Shown piece after piece: positions 1 through 5,989 of a stretch of 9,712 nucleotides of DNA (position 1 is the stretch's first letter; the number at the start of each line of letters is the position of its first letter). Both the position numbers and the translations under genes were made by a program. The notes under the pieces are model-generated. The model was not told where the DNA came from, ran no database searches, and saw only the letters and a program-made list of their open reading frames with translations. Source of the DNA: Patescibacteria group bacterium (lineage in GTDB: Bacteria; Patescibacteriota; Minisyncoccia; Portnoybacterales; GWB1-42-6); the NCBI GenBank assembly GCA_018826025.1, contig JAHKAK010000112.1:1-9712 (forward strand). Direction: 5' to 3'.

Positions 1-82
1 CAGACTTCAAGCCGCGGCTAAAATTAGATTCTATGTTATCACGCATAGCCGACGACGTTTTTTATCGGCGAACGCCGAGCGA
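1..82. other. Region downstream of ileS with small hairpins
   Basis: No gene is seen. CGGCG-AA-CGCCG at about 66-77 is a short perfect hairpin, and CTATG...CATAG at 32-49 is another. On the minus strand, downstream of ileS, the hairpin is followed by A residues and not by T residues, so it does not look like an intrinsic terminator. The stretch at 26-50 loosely resembles the repeat at 7081-7105 (AGATT, then ATG, then a TATCACGC-like string and TAG), which may make it an eroded relative. Confidence 0.3.
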
Positions 83-2911
83 CTACTTAATCGCCACCCT
101 TATCTTCCCCTCTCCCAACTTCATTTCTTTGGCCAGTAAATACTTGGCTTTTTTATCATAAGCAATAACTTCTTGCGCCAAATTTTCCCGCTCAAAATAT
201 TTAGCCCAATTGGTCATCAAAGAGGCCAGCGATTTATCAGTGCTGTGCCAAGCAATGGAAATTATGTCCTTGCGCGTCAACCCCGCTTCTTTGCGCATCT
301 CCTGAATCTGCCGCGTCAGCTCCCGCGCCCAGCCTTCCTCTTTGAGCTCTTTGGTGATTTTTTTATCTAACTTAACCTGATCTTTCAGCGTCTCATCAAA
401 AATCACTTCTTTAACATTTATCTCGTCCTTAATAATTTCCACTAATTCCTTATTGTTAATTGCTAATTGTTTATTGTTTATTGTGAGCCCTGCCAGTGGC
501 TGGCGCACTTTTATGCCGGCCAAGGCGCGCTCAGCCAAAGCCAAAACTACGATGGCCCGCGCTTGCGCCATTTTGGCTTCCAGCGATTTATTAATGGCTT
601 TTTTATCGGCCACCGGCCAGTCAGCCAAGTGCACGGATTCTGGCATCTTGGATTTTTTCAAACCCAAATAAATTTCTTCGCTCAAAAATGGAATGAACGG
701 CGCGGCGAGTTTTGACAAAGTCAGCAGCACAAAATATAGAGTTTGGCTGGCCTCATTTTTCTCGCTCTTATTCTCCGGCTTCTGGAAACGCCGGCGCGAT
801 CGTCGCACGAACCAGTTGGAAAGCTCCCCCACAAAATTCTCAATAGCCCGAGCCGCCCCCACCACATCATATTTATCCAAAGCGTCCGACACCTCGGCAA
901 TCAAAGAATTCAATAAAGATAAAATCCATTTATCCAAAATATTTTGGGGCTGGAATAATTTTTGCGGCTTGAAACTTTTCTCGGTGTAAGTCTTAAAAAA
1001 AAGATAAACGTTAAATAACGTGCCAAAAAACCGGTTATATTTATCCTTAACATCTTTAATGTCAAAACGCTTGGGGTCGCCGGCCTGGTTAACGGTATAG
1101 AGATACCATCTGACGGTATCGGCGCCAAATTCACTGATAATCGCCATAGGTTCAACAATATTGCCTTTTGACTTGCTCATTTTTAAACCCTTGGCGTCTA
1201 ACAAATGTCCAACAGAAATTACGTTTTTATACGCCGGCCCTTTGCCCAACAACGTAGAAATGGCCAAGAGAGTATAAAACCAGCCGCGGGTTTGGTCGAT
1301 ACCTTCGGAAATGAAATCGGCCGGGAATGCTTCCCCGTCGTCAATTTTATTTTTATTGGCAAACGGATAATGCCACTGGGCAAAAGGCATGGAACCGGAA
1401 TCAAACCAGCAATCCATAACTTCGCTCACCCTATTCATTTGTCCGCCGCACTTGGGGCACTCAAAAACCACCTCGTCAATAAAAGGCTTATGCAGGTCCC
1501 TCAATTTCTTTTTAAATTCTTTCACACTGCCGACAACTTTTATTTCGTGGCACTTCTCGCATTCCCAAATCGGCAGCGGCGTACCCCAGAAACGGTCGCG
1601 CGATAATGTCCAGTCCTTAACTTCTTTCAACCACTCGCCAAACCGGCCGCCCTTTAAATGCTCCGGCACCCAATTTATTTGTGCGTTGTTCTCTAAAAGT
1701 TCTTCTCTCAGCGCTGTCATCTTAATGAACCAGGAAGTTTTGGCGTAGTAAAGCAAGGGCGTGTGGCAGCGCCAGCAAAAAGGATATTCGTGCTCATACA
1801 TTTCTTCCCTGAAAAGCAACTCGCGTTTTTTCAGGTCCGCGATAATGCTGGGGTCGGCGTCTTTAACGAACTGGCCCGCCCATTGTTTCACCTCTTCTTT
1901 AAAATTCCCCGCTTCATCCACCGTCATTAAAACCGGCAAATCGTGCAAGCGTCCCGCTTCCATATCTTCCACGCCAAACGCCGGCGCAATATGCACAATA
2001 CCCGTACCGTCCTCAGTGGAAACGAATTCCGCCGGAATCACCTTGTAGCCCGGTTTGTCCAATTTTATTTCATAAAGCGGCTCATATTCCTGGCCCACCA
2101 GCGTGCCTCCCAAAAACTCGCTTTCAATTTCATATGATTCGTTCAAAACCGCCAGTCGCTCCTTGGCCAAAATATATTTTTCCTCGCCCACCCTAGCTTT
2201 GACGTACGTAATATTTTCGCCAACCGCGATCGCCACATTAGCGGGCAAAGTCCAGGGCGTTGTCGTCCAAACTAAAAAGAAAGAAGCCGGATCGGCTTTA
2301 ATAGGCAATTTAAAATAAATAGATGCCTCCTTGACAGTCTTATAGCCCTGCGCCACTTCATGCGAAGATAATGGCGTGCCGCACCGCGGGCAATAATGTA
2401 CAACTTTATAATCCTTATAAAGCAAACCTTTGTCCCAAATTTGTTTAACTATCCACCAAACGCTTTCAATATAGTCGTTTTCATAGGTAATATACGGGTC
2501 TTTCATGTCTACCCAAAAAGCGATGCGCTCGGTGATTTTTTCCCATTCATTTTTATATTTCCAAACGCTTTCGCGGCACTTCTCATTAAATTTAGCCAGG
2601 CCGTATTTTTCAATCTCTTTTTTACTTTTAAGCCCCAGCTCCTTTTCCACCTCAATCTCAACCGGCAAGCCGTGCGTGTCCCAGCCGGCTTTGCGGTCAG
2701 CTAAAAAGCCTCGCATGGTTTTATAACGCGGCAAAACATCTTTAAAAGCGCGGGCTTCAACATGGTGCAAGCCCGGCATGCCGTTGGCGGTCGGCGGACC
2801 CTCAAAGAAAACAAAGCGCTTTTTGTCCTTGTTGCGCTTTAAGCTTTTCTCAAAAATCTTCTTTTTCCGCCAAACTTTCAGTATTTTTTCCTCAATTTGC
2901 GGTAAATCCAT
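83..2911 (-). CDS. ileS: Isoleucyl-tRNA synthetase, type 2 (IleRS2)
   Basis: This cytoplasmic class I enzyme charges tRNA-Ile with isoleucine and hydrolyses mischarged Val-tRNA. Residues are numbered from the ATG at 2911. The HIGH-equivalent region reads ANGMPGLHH (42-50) and GWDTHGLPVE spans 76-85. The CP1 editing domain carries VWTTTPWTLPANVA (214-227) and GTGIVHIAPAFGVED (302-316). WTLSRDRFWGTPLPIW is at 434-449, DQTRGWFYTLL at 539-549 and KMSKS at 577-581. Cys pairs occur at 174/177, 379/382, 451/454 and 485/488. GWDTHGLP, where bacterial type 1 has GWDCHGLP, and the lack of a C-terminal zinc finger indicate the eukaryote/archaea-like type 2. The 942 residues are short for that type. The reading frame continues upstream to a TTG at 2977, but those 22 residues are translated repeat DNA and the synthetase homology starts near MDLPQIEEKI, so the ATG at 2911 is preferred. 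No Shine-Dalgarno site is visible. Residues 810-821 look like a repeat-derived insertion. Confidence 0.95.
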   Translation of the reverse strand: MDLPQIEEKILKVWRKKKIFEKSLKRNKDKKRFVFFEGPPTANGMPGLHHVEARAFKDVLPRYKTMRGFLADRKAGWDTHGLPVEIEVEKELGLKSKKEIEKYGLAKFNEKCRESVWKYKNEWEKITERIAFWVDMKDPYITYENDYIESVWWIVKQIWDKGLLYKDYKVVHYCPRCGTPLSSHEVAQGYKTVKEASIYFKLPIKADPASFFLVWTTTPWTLPANVAIAVGENITYVKARVGEEKYILAKERLAVLNESYEIESEFLGGTLVGQEYEPLYEIKLDKPGYKVIPAEFVSTEDGTGIVHIAPAFGVEDMEAGRLHDLPVLMTVDEAGNFKEEVKQWAGQFVKDADPSIIADLKKRELLFREEMYEHEYPFCWRCHTPLLYYAKTSWFIKMTALREELLENNAQINWVPEHLKGGRFGEWLKEVKDWTLSRDRFWGTPLPIWECEKCHEIKVVGSVKEFKKKLRDLHKPFIDEVVFECPKCGGQMNRVSEVMDCWFDSGSMPFAQWHYPFANKNKIDDGEAFPADFISEGIDQTRGWFYTLLAISTLLGKGPAYKNVISVGHLLDAKGLKMSKSKGNIVEPMAIISEFGADTVRWYLYTVNQAGDPKRFDIKDVKDKYNRFFGTLFNVYLFFKTYTEKSFKPQKLFQPQNILDKWILSLLNSLIAEVSDALDKYDVVGAARAIENFVGELSNWFVRRSRRRFQKPENKSEKNEASQTLYFVLLTLSKLAAPFIPFLSEEIYLGLKKSKMPESVHLADWPVADKKAINKSLEAKMAQARAIVVLALAERALAGIKVRQPLAGLTINNKQLAINNKELVEIIKDEINVKEVIFDETLKDQVKLDKKITKELKEEGWARELTRQIQEMRKEAGLTRKDIISIAWHSTDKSLASLMTNWAKYFERENLAQEVIAYDKKAKYLLAKEMKLGEGKIRVAIK

Positions 2912-2922
2912 AATATTTATAC

Positions 2923-2997
2923 TGTCATTCCCGCGCCACGCCCCGCCAACGGCTAGGCTCCGCCAAGGCGGGGCCAAGGGAAAGCGGGAATCCAGAA
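2923..2997. repeat. Nested palindromic repeat just upstream of ileS
   Basis: The outer arms ATTCCCGC (2927-2934) and GCGGGAAT (2984-2991) form a perfect 8-bp stem belonging to the family TGTCATTCCCG...CGGGAATCCAG, which is also present at 4984-5055. Where the simple family member has only a few loop bases, this copy holds about 45 bp of GC-rich DNA that is itself a hairpin: CCCCGCC (2941-2947) pairs with GGCGGGG (2967-2973). It therefore looks like one repeat inserted in the loop of another. The element ends 11 bp before the ileS start codon. Confidence 0.75.
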
Positions 2998-3181
2998 CCC
3001 TTGCACAATACCTTCATATCTTAGCTCAAAACAGCTTAAAAGTAAACCCCGTTAAAACGGAGATTTTTACGGAGTCAAAAATTTACCCCTCAAAATCTGC
3101 TCATTTTTGGCCTATTTACTCAACAAAAAAACCCGCCAAAAAAATGCTCTTTTGGAAGGCAAAACTATCTTACTTATCCAT

Positions 3182-3224
3182 AACTTGCCCCGTACCAAGC
3201 TATACTCTGGTACCGGGGCGAGTT
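3182..3224. repeat. Imperfect 16-bp stem hairpin
   Basis: AACTTGCCCCG-TACCA on the left pairs with TGGTA-CCGGGGCGAGTT on the right, with one mismatch and one bulged base, around a 10-nt loop (AGCTATACTC on the plus strand). No T-run follows on either strand, so it does not look like a simple terminator. It may be a dispersed repeat or a structured RNA element in the argS-ileS transcript. Confidence 0.6.
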
Positions 3225-3244
3225 AGACCATGCCGCGCAACACG

Positions 3245-3276
3245 ACATTCTGACATTCTGCAGAATGTCAGAATGT
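3245..3276. repeat. Perfect 32-bp palindrome
   Basis: ACATTCTGACATTCTG (3245-3260) is followed with no spacer by its exact reverse complement (3261-3276). Each arm also contains the word ACATTCTG twice in tandem, so the whole is four copies of an 8-bp word arranged as two direct and two inverted. On the plus strand it is followed by TTTATTTT, which could make it terminator-like in that direction, but no plus-strand gene lies upstream. It could instead be a protein-binding site or a selfish palindrome. Confidence 0.8.
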
Positions 3277-3311
3277 TTATTTTAAACTTTCAGATTAGGC
3301 AATAATCTTTC

Positions 3312-3343
3312 AACGGCTCAACGGCGATTACTGTTGAGCCGTT
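3312..3343. repeat. 11-bp stem hairpin downstream of argS
   Basis: AACGGCTCAAC (3312-3322) and GTTGAGCCGTT (3333-3343) are perfect inverted repeats around a 10-nt loop. The flanks AATCT (3304-3308) and AGATT (3344-3348) can extend the stem after a small bulge. It begins about 50 bp after the argS stop codon and could act as an mRNA 3' stabiliser. There is no T-run, so calling it a terminator is not justified. Confidence 0.6.
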
Positions 3344-3395
3344 AGATTCTCTCATAGGGCAACTTGCTAAAGTCAGACTTTGACGGAATTCAAAA

Positions 3396-4976
3396 TTACA
3401 TCTTTTCAGGAGCAGAGATGCCCATTAGATCAAGAGTATTTTTCAAAACAATCTTCGTCGCTTCGCATAACGCCAAGCGCGCGACTGTTAAGTCTTTATT
3501 TTCTTCGTCTATCACCCTGCAGTCTTCGTAAAACTTATGAAAACTGCGGACGAGGTCCAAAGCGTACTGGGGCAAACGATGGACTTGATAATCCCGCGCC
3601 GTGTCGGCAATAATTTCGGGAAGGCGAATTAGTTGCTTGATGAGGGCGAGTTCGGAAGGGTGCGATAACAAAGAAAAATCCCTCCCAACCTCCCCTAAAG
3701 GGGAGGAGCTACTTTCACTAGATTTCCGAAGAATACTGCAAATGCGGGCATACGCATATTGAACATAATAAACCGGATTTTTTTGCGATTGCTCTTTGGC
3801 CAAGTCCAAATCAAAATCCATGTGGGTGTCAGGTGAATACTTCGCCATAAAAAATCGAAAGGCATCGAGAGTAATTTCTTTTAGGATATCATCAACCAAA
3901 ACATAAACCCCCTCCCTTTTTGACATTCTTACTGGCTTCCCATTTTGAACAAGCCGTACAAATTGCATCAAAATTATTTCGAGTTTATCTCTGTATCCTA
4001 ACGCCTCAACAAAACCCTTCACTCGTTTTACGTCTCCATGGTGGTCTGCGCCCCAGATATTTATGACTTTATCAAATTTTCGTTCAACAAATTTATTATA
4101 GTGATAGGCGCAGTCCACGGCAAAATAGGTCGGTTTTTCATCTTTACCTTTTTTCATTAAAACCCTGTCTTTGTCATCCCCGAATTTTGTCGCCTTAAAC
4201 CACAAAGCGCCTTCTTCTTCATATGCCAAATCTTTTTCTTTAAGCCACTTAATTATCTCCTCAACTTTTCCTTTTTCGCGAAGCTCTTTTCTCTCGGAAA
4301 ACCAAACATTAAATTTTATTCCCATACTTGCAACTGTTTTTTTGATATCTTTTAAAATATCCCCTAAAGCTTCCTCGGTGCCTTTTTGTCCCCATACGAT
4401 AATTTTGCCATCAGATCCAATAACATCTTTAGGAAATTTTTCTCTAATAAATTTTATATAATCACCTTTGCCCTCTCGGATAGTGTCCATTAAAATTTCT
4501 ATCTGATTTCCCGCATCATTTATATAATATTCCTTAGTCACATCAAAGCCAGCCGTCCTTAAAATCTTACCCAGTACATCACCATAAACTCCGCCTCGGC
4601 CGTTGCCCAGTGTCAAGGGGCCGGTGGGGTTGGCGGAAATAAATTCAACTTGGACTTTTCTGTTTTGACCCAAATCCGACGCGCCGTAATTTTCTTTTTT
4701 ATCTAAAATCTCCGCCACTTGCTCACGCAAAAAATCCGGTGATAAATAAAAATTAATAAAACCCGGCGGCGCGGCTTCAATTTTGGCAAATATAACATCT
4801 CGCGATGACGTTAATTTTTTCACCATCGCTTGCGCCATGGCCAGCGGATTTTTACCTTCGCTTTTCGCCATTTTCAAAACCGCGTTGGTGGAATAATCGC
4901 CAAAGCTTTTATTATCCGGTTGCTCAATGATAGCGTCGGGCAGATTTAGGAGTTTTCGGATTTGATCGCGGATCAT
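3396..4976 (-). CDS. argS: Arginyl-tRNA synthetase
   Basis: This cytoplasmic class I synthetase attaches arginine to tRNA-Arg. The N-terminal Add-1-like domain includes FGDYSTNAVLKMA (25-37). The catalytic core has EFISANPTGP (111-120) followed by LTLGNGRGG (121-129), then EYYINDAGNQIE (149-160) and VRMSKREG as the KMSKS equivalent. The DALR-type anticodon-binding domain begins near NPVYYVQYAYARICSILRK and ends with the typical LDLMGISAPEKM. The HIGH motif is unusual: usual ArgRS has H-V/I-G-H and this protein has T-L-G-N. At 526 residues it is slightly short for the family. The start is fixed because an in-frame TGA lies at 4986-4988 and no other start codon intervenes. There is no Shine-Dalgarno site. 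Residues 423-433 are encoded by an inserted palindromic repeat (3681-3710). A weak -10-like TAAAAT lies at 5082-5087 upstream. Confidence 0.95.
   Translation of the reverse strand: MIRDQIRKLLNLPDAIIEQPDNKSFGDYSTNAVLKMAKSEGKNPLAMAQAMVKKLTSSRDVIFAKIEAAPPGFINFYLSPDFLREQVAEILDKKENYGASDLGQNRKVQVEFISANPTGPLTLGNGRGGVYGDVLGKILRTAGFDVTKEYYINDAGNQIEILMDTIREGKGDYIKFIREKFPKDVIGSDGKIIVWGQKGTEEALGDILKDIKKTVASMGIKFNVWFSERKELREKGKVEEIIKWLKEKDLAYEEEGALWFKATKFGDDKDRVLMKKGKDEKPTYFAVDCAYHYNKFVERKFDKVINIWGADHHGDVKRVKGFVEALGYRDKLEIILMQFVRLVQNGKPVRMSKREGVYVLVDDILKEITLDAFRFFMAKYSPDTHMDFDLDLAKEQSQKNPVYYVQYAYARICSILRKSSESSSSPLGEVGRDFSLLSHPSELALIKQLIRLPEIIADTARDYQVHRLPQYALDLVRSFHKFYEDCRVIDEENKDLTVARLALCEATKIVLKNTLDLMGISAPEKM
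3681..3710. repeat. Palindromic repeat inside argS coding sequence
   Basis: CCTCCCC (3689-3695), TAAA, GGGGAGG (3700-3706) forms a 7-bp hairpin, preceded by CCTCCCAA. The string CTCCCAACCTCC, then an AAAG-centred hairpin, then GGAGGAG recurs on the opposite strand in the infC-rpmI gap at 8017-8052. Within argS it encodes SSSPLGEVGRD in frame, in the linker between the ICSILRK and LALIKQLIRLPEII helices of the anticodon-binding domain, where the family normally has a shorter variable loop. I infer that an intergenic-type repeat inserted without breaking the gene. Confidence 0.75.
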
Positions 4977-4983
4977 ACCAAGA

Positions 4984-5055
4984 TGTCATTCCCGTGAAAA
5001 CGGGAATCCAGATCCAAATTCAGAGCCTGGATCCCGCATCAAGTGCGAGATGACA
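4984..5055. repeat. TGTCATTCCCG-family palindromic repeat upstream of argS
   Basis: The ends are TGTCAT (4984-4989) and ATGACA (5050-5055). Inside are a 7-bp hairpin ATTCCCG-TGAAAA-CGGGAAT and a second GC-rich arm around TCCCGCA...TGCGAGA. It has the look of a short non-autonomous repeat. It shares TGTCATTCCCG and CGGGAATCCAG with the element at 2923-2997. It ends only 7 bp upstream of the argS start codon, so it must lie in the argS 5' untranslated region or overlap its promoter. Confidence 0.75.
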
Positions 5056-5104
5056 AGGAAAAAGATAAAATACTTACTCTTATTTTATGCCAAATTAAGC
5101 CAAA

Positions 5105-5140
5105 AAGAAAGAGGCGGACACCGGTTGGTACTCCGCCTCT
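5105..5140 (-). terminator. Intrinsic terminator of the 5160-5741 gene
   Basis: On the minus strand, AGAGGCGGA (5140-5132) pairs perfectly with TCCGCCTCT (5118-5110), a 9-bp GC-rich stem with an ACC/GGT inner pairing in the loop. TTCTTTTT follows immediately. It lies 20 bp after the stop codon of the unknown gene, which isolates that gene from argS downstream. Confidence 0.85.
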
Positions 5141-5159
5141 GATTGTGGGGTGAGAAGAA

Positions 5160-5741
5160 CTAATCTTCTTTTTCTTGAACGAGAGCGTAGACATCTATTC
5201 CCTCATCTCTTTTAATGCTCTCCACCATCTTGTTCAAGGTGGCAGCTTCTTGCCGGATGCGGCAGGTCAACAGAAGTACTTCCTTCAAAATCCGGCGCTG
5301 TTTTTTCAGTGTGACAATTTCCTTGTCTCGTACGATGAGCTTTCCTTCGAGGCACTTGATCTTTTTCTGATCGGCCTCGCGCTGTTTCTCAACGGCAGCC
5401 TTCACTTGCGCCGTTATGCCTGCAAGAAAACCGCTCATTTCAGCGTTGCCGTGATTTTCGACGACCGAAAGCTCTTTGACAACCGCCTTTTTTTCCACCT
5501 TCTTCCGAGGAACCCTATGGCCCTCGATGAAACCCAAAGCGATTCGACGATTCGTCAAAAGGCACTGGATTGCATTAAAAGTCCTCTTTTGGCCATCCTT
5601 CCTAACTGCGGCCAGAGAAACGATAAGTTCCTCGACTTCTTCTTTGGAAGCGCCGATATCTTGCTTTTTCATCCTTTTTGTCACTAAAAATTCATCGGCA
5701 ACATCCTTCTCCGCGTCTCCGTACCTAATGCTTTTTCTCAT
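5160..5741 (-). CDS. Unknown 193-residue protein with predicted coiled coil
   Basis: I do not recognise this protein. It is highly charged (rich in Lys, Glu and Arg), with no signal peptide or membrane segment, so it is probably cytoplasmic. The region around residues 110-175 (AAVEKQREADQKKIKCLEGK, then VRDKEIVTLKKQRRILKEVL) has heptad-like spacing that suggests a coiled coil. The basic stretch HRVPRKKVEKKAVVK near residue 80 could contact nucleic acid, but that is only a possibility. The start is well supported: AAGGAGG (5753-5747) sits 5 nt before ATG. A near-perfect sigma-70 promoter lies upstream and an intrinsic terminator downstream, so this is a monocistronic unit. This signal strength is unlike the neighbouring housekeeping genes, which lack Shine-Dalgarno sites. 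Confidence 0.85.
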   Translation of the reverse strand: MRKSIRYGDAEKDVADEFLVTKRMKKQDIGASKEEVEELIVSLAAVRKDGQKRTFNAIQCLLTNRRIALGFIEGHRVPRKKVEKKAVVKELSVVENHGNAEMSGFLAGITAQVKAAVEKQREADQKKIKCLEGKLIVRDKEIVTLKKQRRILKEVLLLTCRIRQEAATLNKMVESIKRDEGIDVYALVQEKED

Positions 5742-5746
5742 ATTGC

Positions 5747-5753
5747 CCTCCTT
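5747..5753 (-). promoter_or_regulatory. Consensus Shine-Dalgarno site for the 5160-5741 gene
   Basis: On the minus strand AAGGAGG is followed by GCAAT and then ATG. The site is a full match to the anti-Shine-Dalgarno core and fixes the start at 5741. Apart from the equivalent site at 9575-9580, no other gene in this window has one. Confidence 0.85.
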
Positions 5754-5810
5754 AAATTATTAGACTATATGTTAATTTATAAGAACAATCCCGCTTTTTC
5801 ACGATATTCT

Positions 5811-5839
5811 ATCATACCACCCATTTTTATCCTTGTCAA
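5811..5839 (-). promoter_or_regulatory. Sigma-70-type promoter for the 5160-5741 gene
   Basis: On the minus strand TTGACA (5839-5834) is a perfect -35 element and TATGAT (5816-5811) a 5/6 -10 element, separated by exactly 17 bp. Transcription would start near 5804, giving a leader of about 60 nt that ends in the Shine-Dalgarno site. It lies back to back with a weaker candidate promoter for smpB. Confidence 0.85.
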
Positions 5840-5849
5840 GCTTTGAGGT

Positions 5850-5877
5850 TTGTGGTAGGATAAACTTAAGCTAAAAT
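5850..5877 (+). promoter_or_regulatory. Possible smpB promoter
   Basis: TTGTGG (5850-5855), 16 bp, TAAAAT (5872-5877) is a reasonable but not strong match to sigma-70 elements and points toward smpB. Its -35 element lies only about 10 bp from that of the divergent promoter, so the two units may compete for or share polymerase access. Confidence 0.4.
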
Positions 5878-5912
5878 AATAAAGCTCCTTATTCTTCGAG
5901 CGAGCGTAGCGA

Positions 5913-5970
5913 GTCGAGAAGTTTTCTGCTAGTTCTCGACACGCCCCGCAATTGCGGGGCGTGCTCGAAC
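5913..5970. repeat. Palindromic repeats in the smpB leader
   Basis: Positions 5940-5963 form a perfect 24-bp palindrome centred on GCAATTGC, with GTTC/GAAC flanks that extend it imperfectly to 5931-5970. A separate 8-bp stem, GTCGAGAA (5913-5920) with TTCTCGAC (5933-5940), shares bases with the outer arm of the larger stem, so the two folds cannot be complete at once. The palindrome ends 26 bp before the smpB ATG and would lie in its leader RNA. It may be a dispersed repeat and not a regulator. Confidence 0.65.
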
Positions 5971-5989
5971 AATAAAATTCGGCCTTACT

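Larger units (their letters stand above)
2912..3395. other. 484-bp argS-ileS intergenic region, no gene, several palindromes
   Basis: I see no convincing coding sequence, tRNA or T-box leader here. Transcription from argS (stop at 3396) to ileS (start at 2911) would cross it on the minus strand. It contains, from right to left, an 11-bp hairpin (3312-3343), a perfect 32-bp palindrome (3245-3276), a 16-bp imperfect stem (3182-3224), an AT-rich block (about 3000-3180) with small hairpins such as CCGTT-AA-AACGG, and a nested repeat (2923-2997). None of the stems is followed by a convincing T-run on the minus strand, so read-through from argS to ileS remains possible. A weak promoter-like pair on the minus strand (TTGAGG, 18 nt, TAAAAA) lies near 3065-3095, but I do not rely on it. 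Confidence 0.6.

Noticed and set aside
66..77. Terminator for ileS
   Set aside because: On the minus strand the small CGGCG/CGCCG hairpin is followed by ATAAAAAA and not by T residues.
1205..1748. Plus-strand open frames within the ileS region
   Set aside because: They are antisense to conserved IleRS motifs and have no ribosome binding site or recognisable domain.
2912..2977. 22-residue N-terminal extension of IleRS from a TTG
   Set aside because: The peptide is translated from the palindromic repeat, and the family homology begins at the ATG at 2911.
3182..3240. tRNA-like gene around the GC-rich stem
   Set aside because: There is no T-arm GGTTCGA-type box and no cloverleaf with a proper acceptor stem; the stem is a simple long hairpin.
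2912..3395. T-box riboswitch in the ileS leader
   Set aside because: T-box control is common for ileS in Gram-positive bacteria, but no T-box signature (AGGGTGGNACCGCG-like) or following terminator stem is present on the minus strand.
5175..5687. 170-residue open frame on the plus strand
   Set aside because: It lies wholly antisense to the unknown minus-strand gene, which has promoter, Shine-Dalgarno site and terminator. It has none of these and no recognisable protein features.
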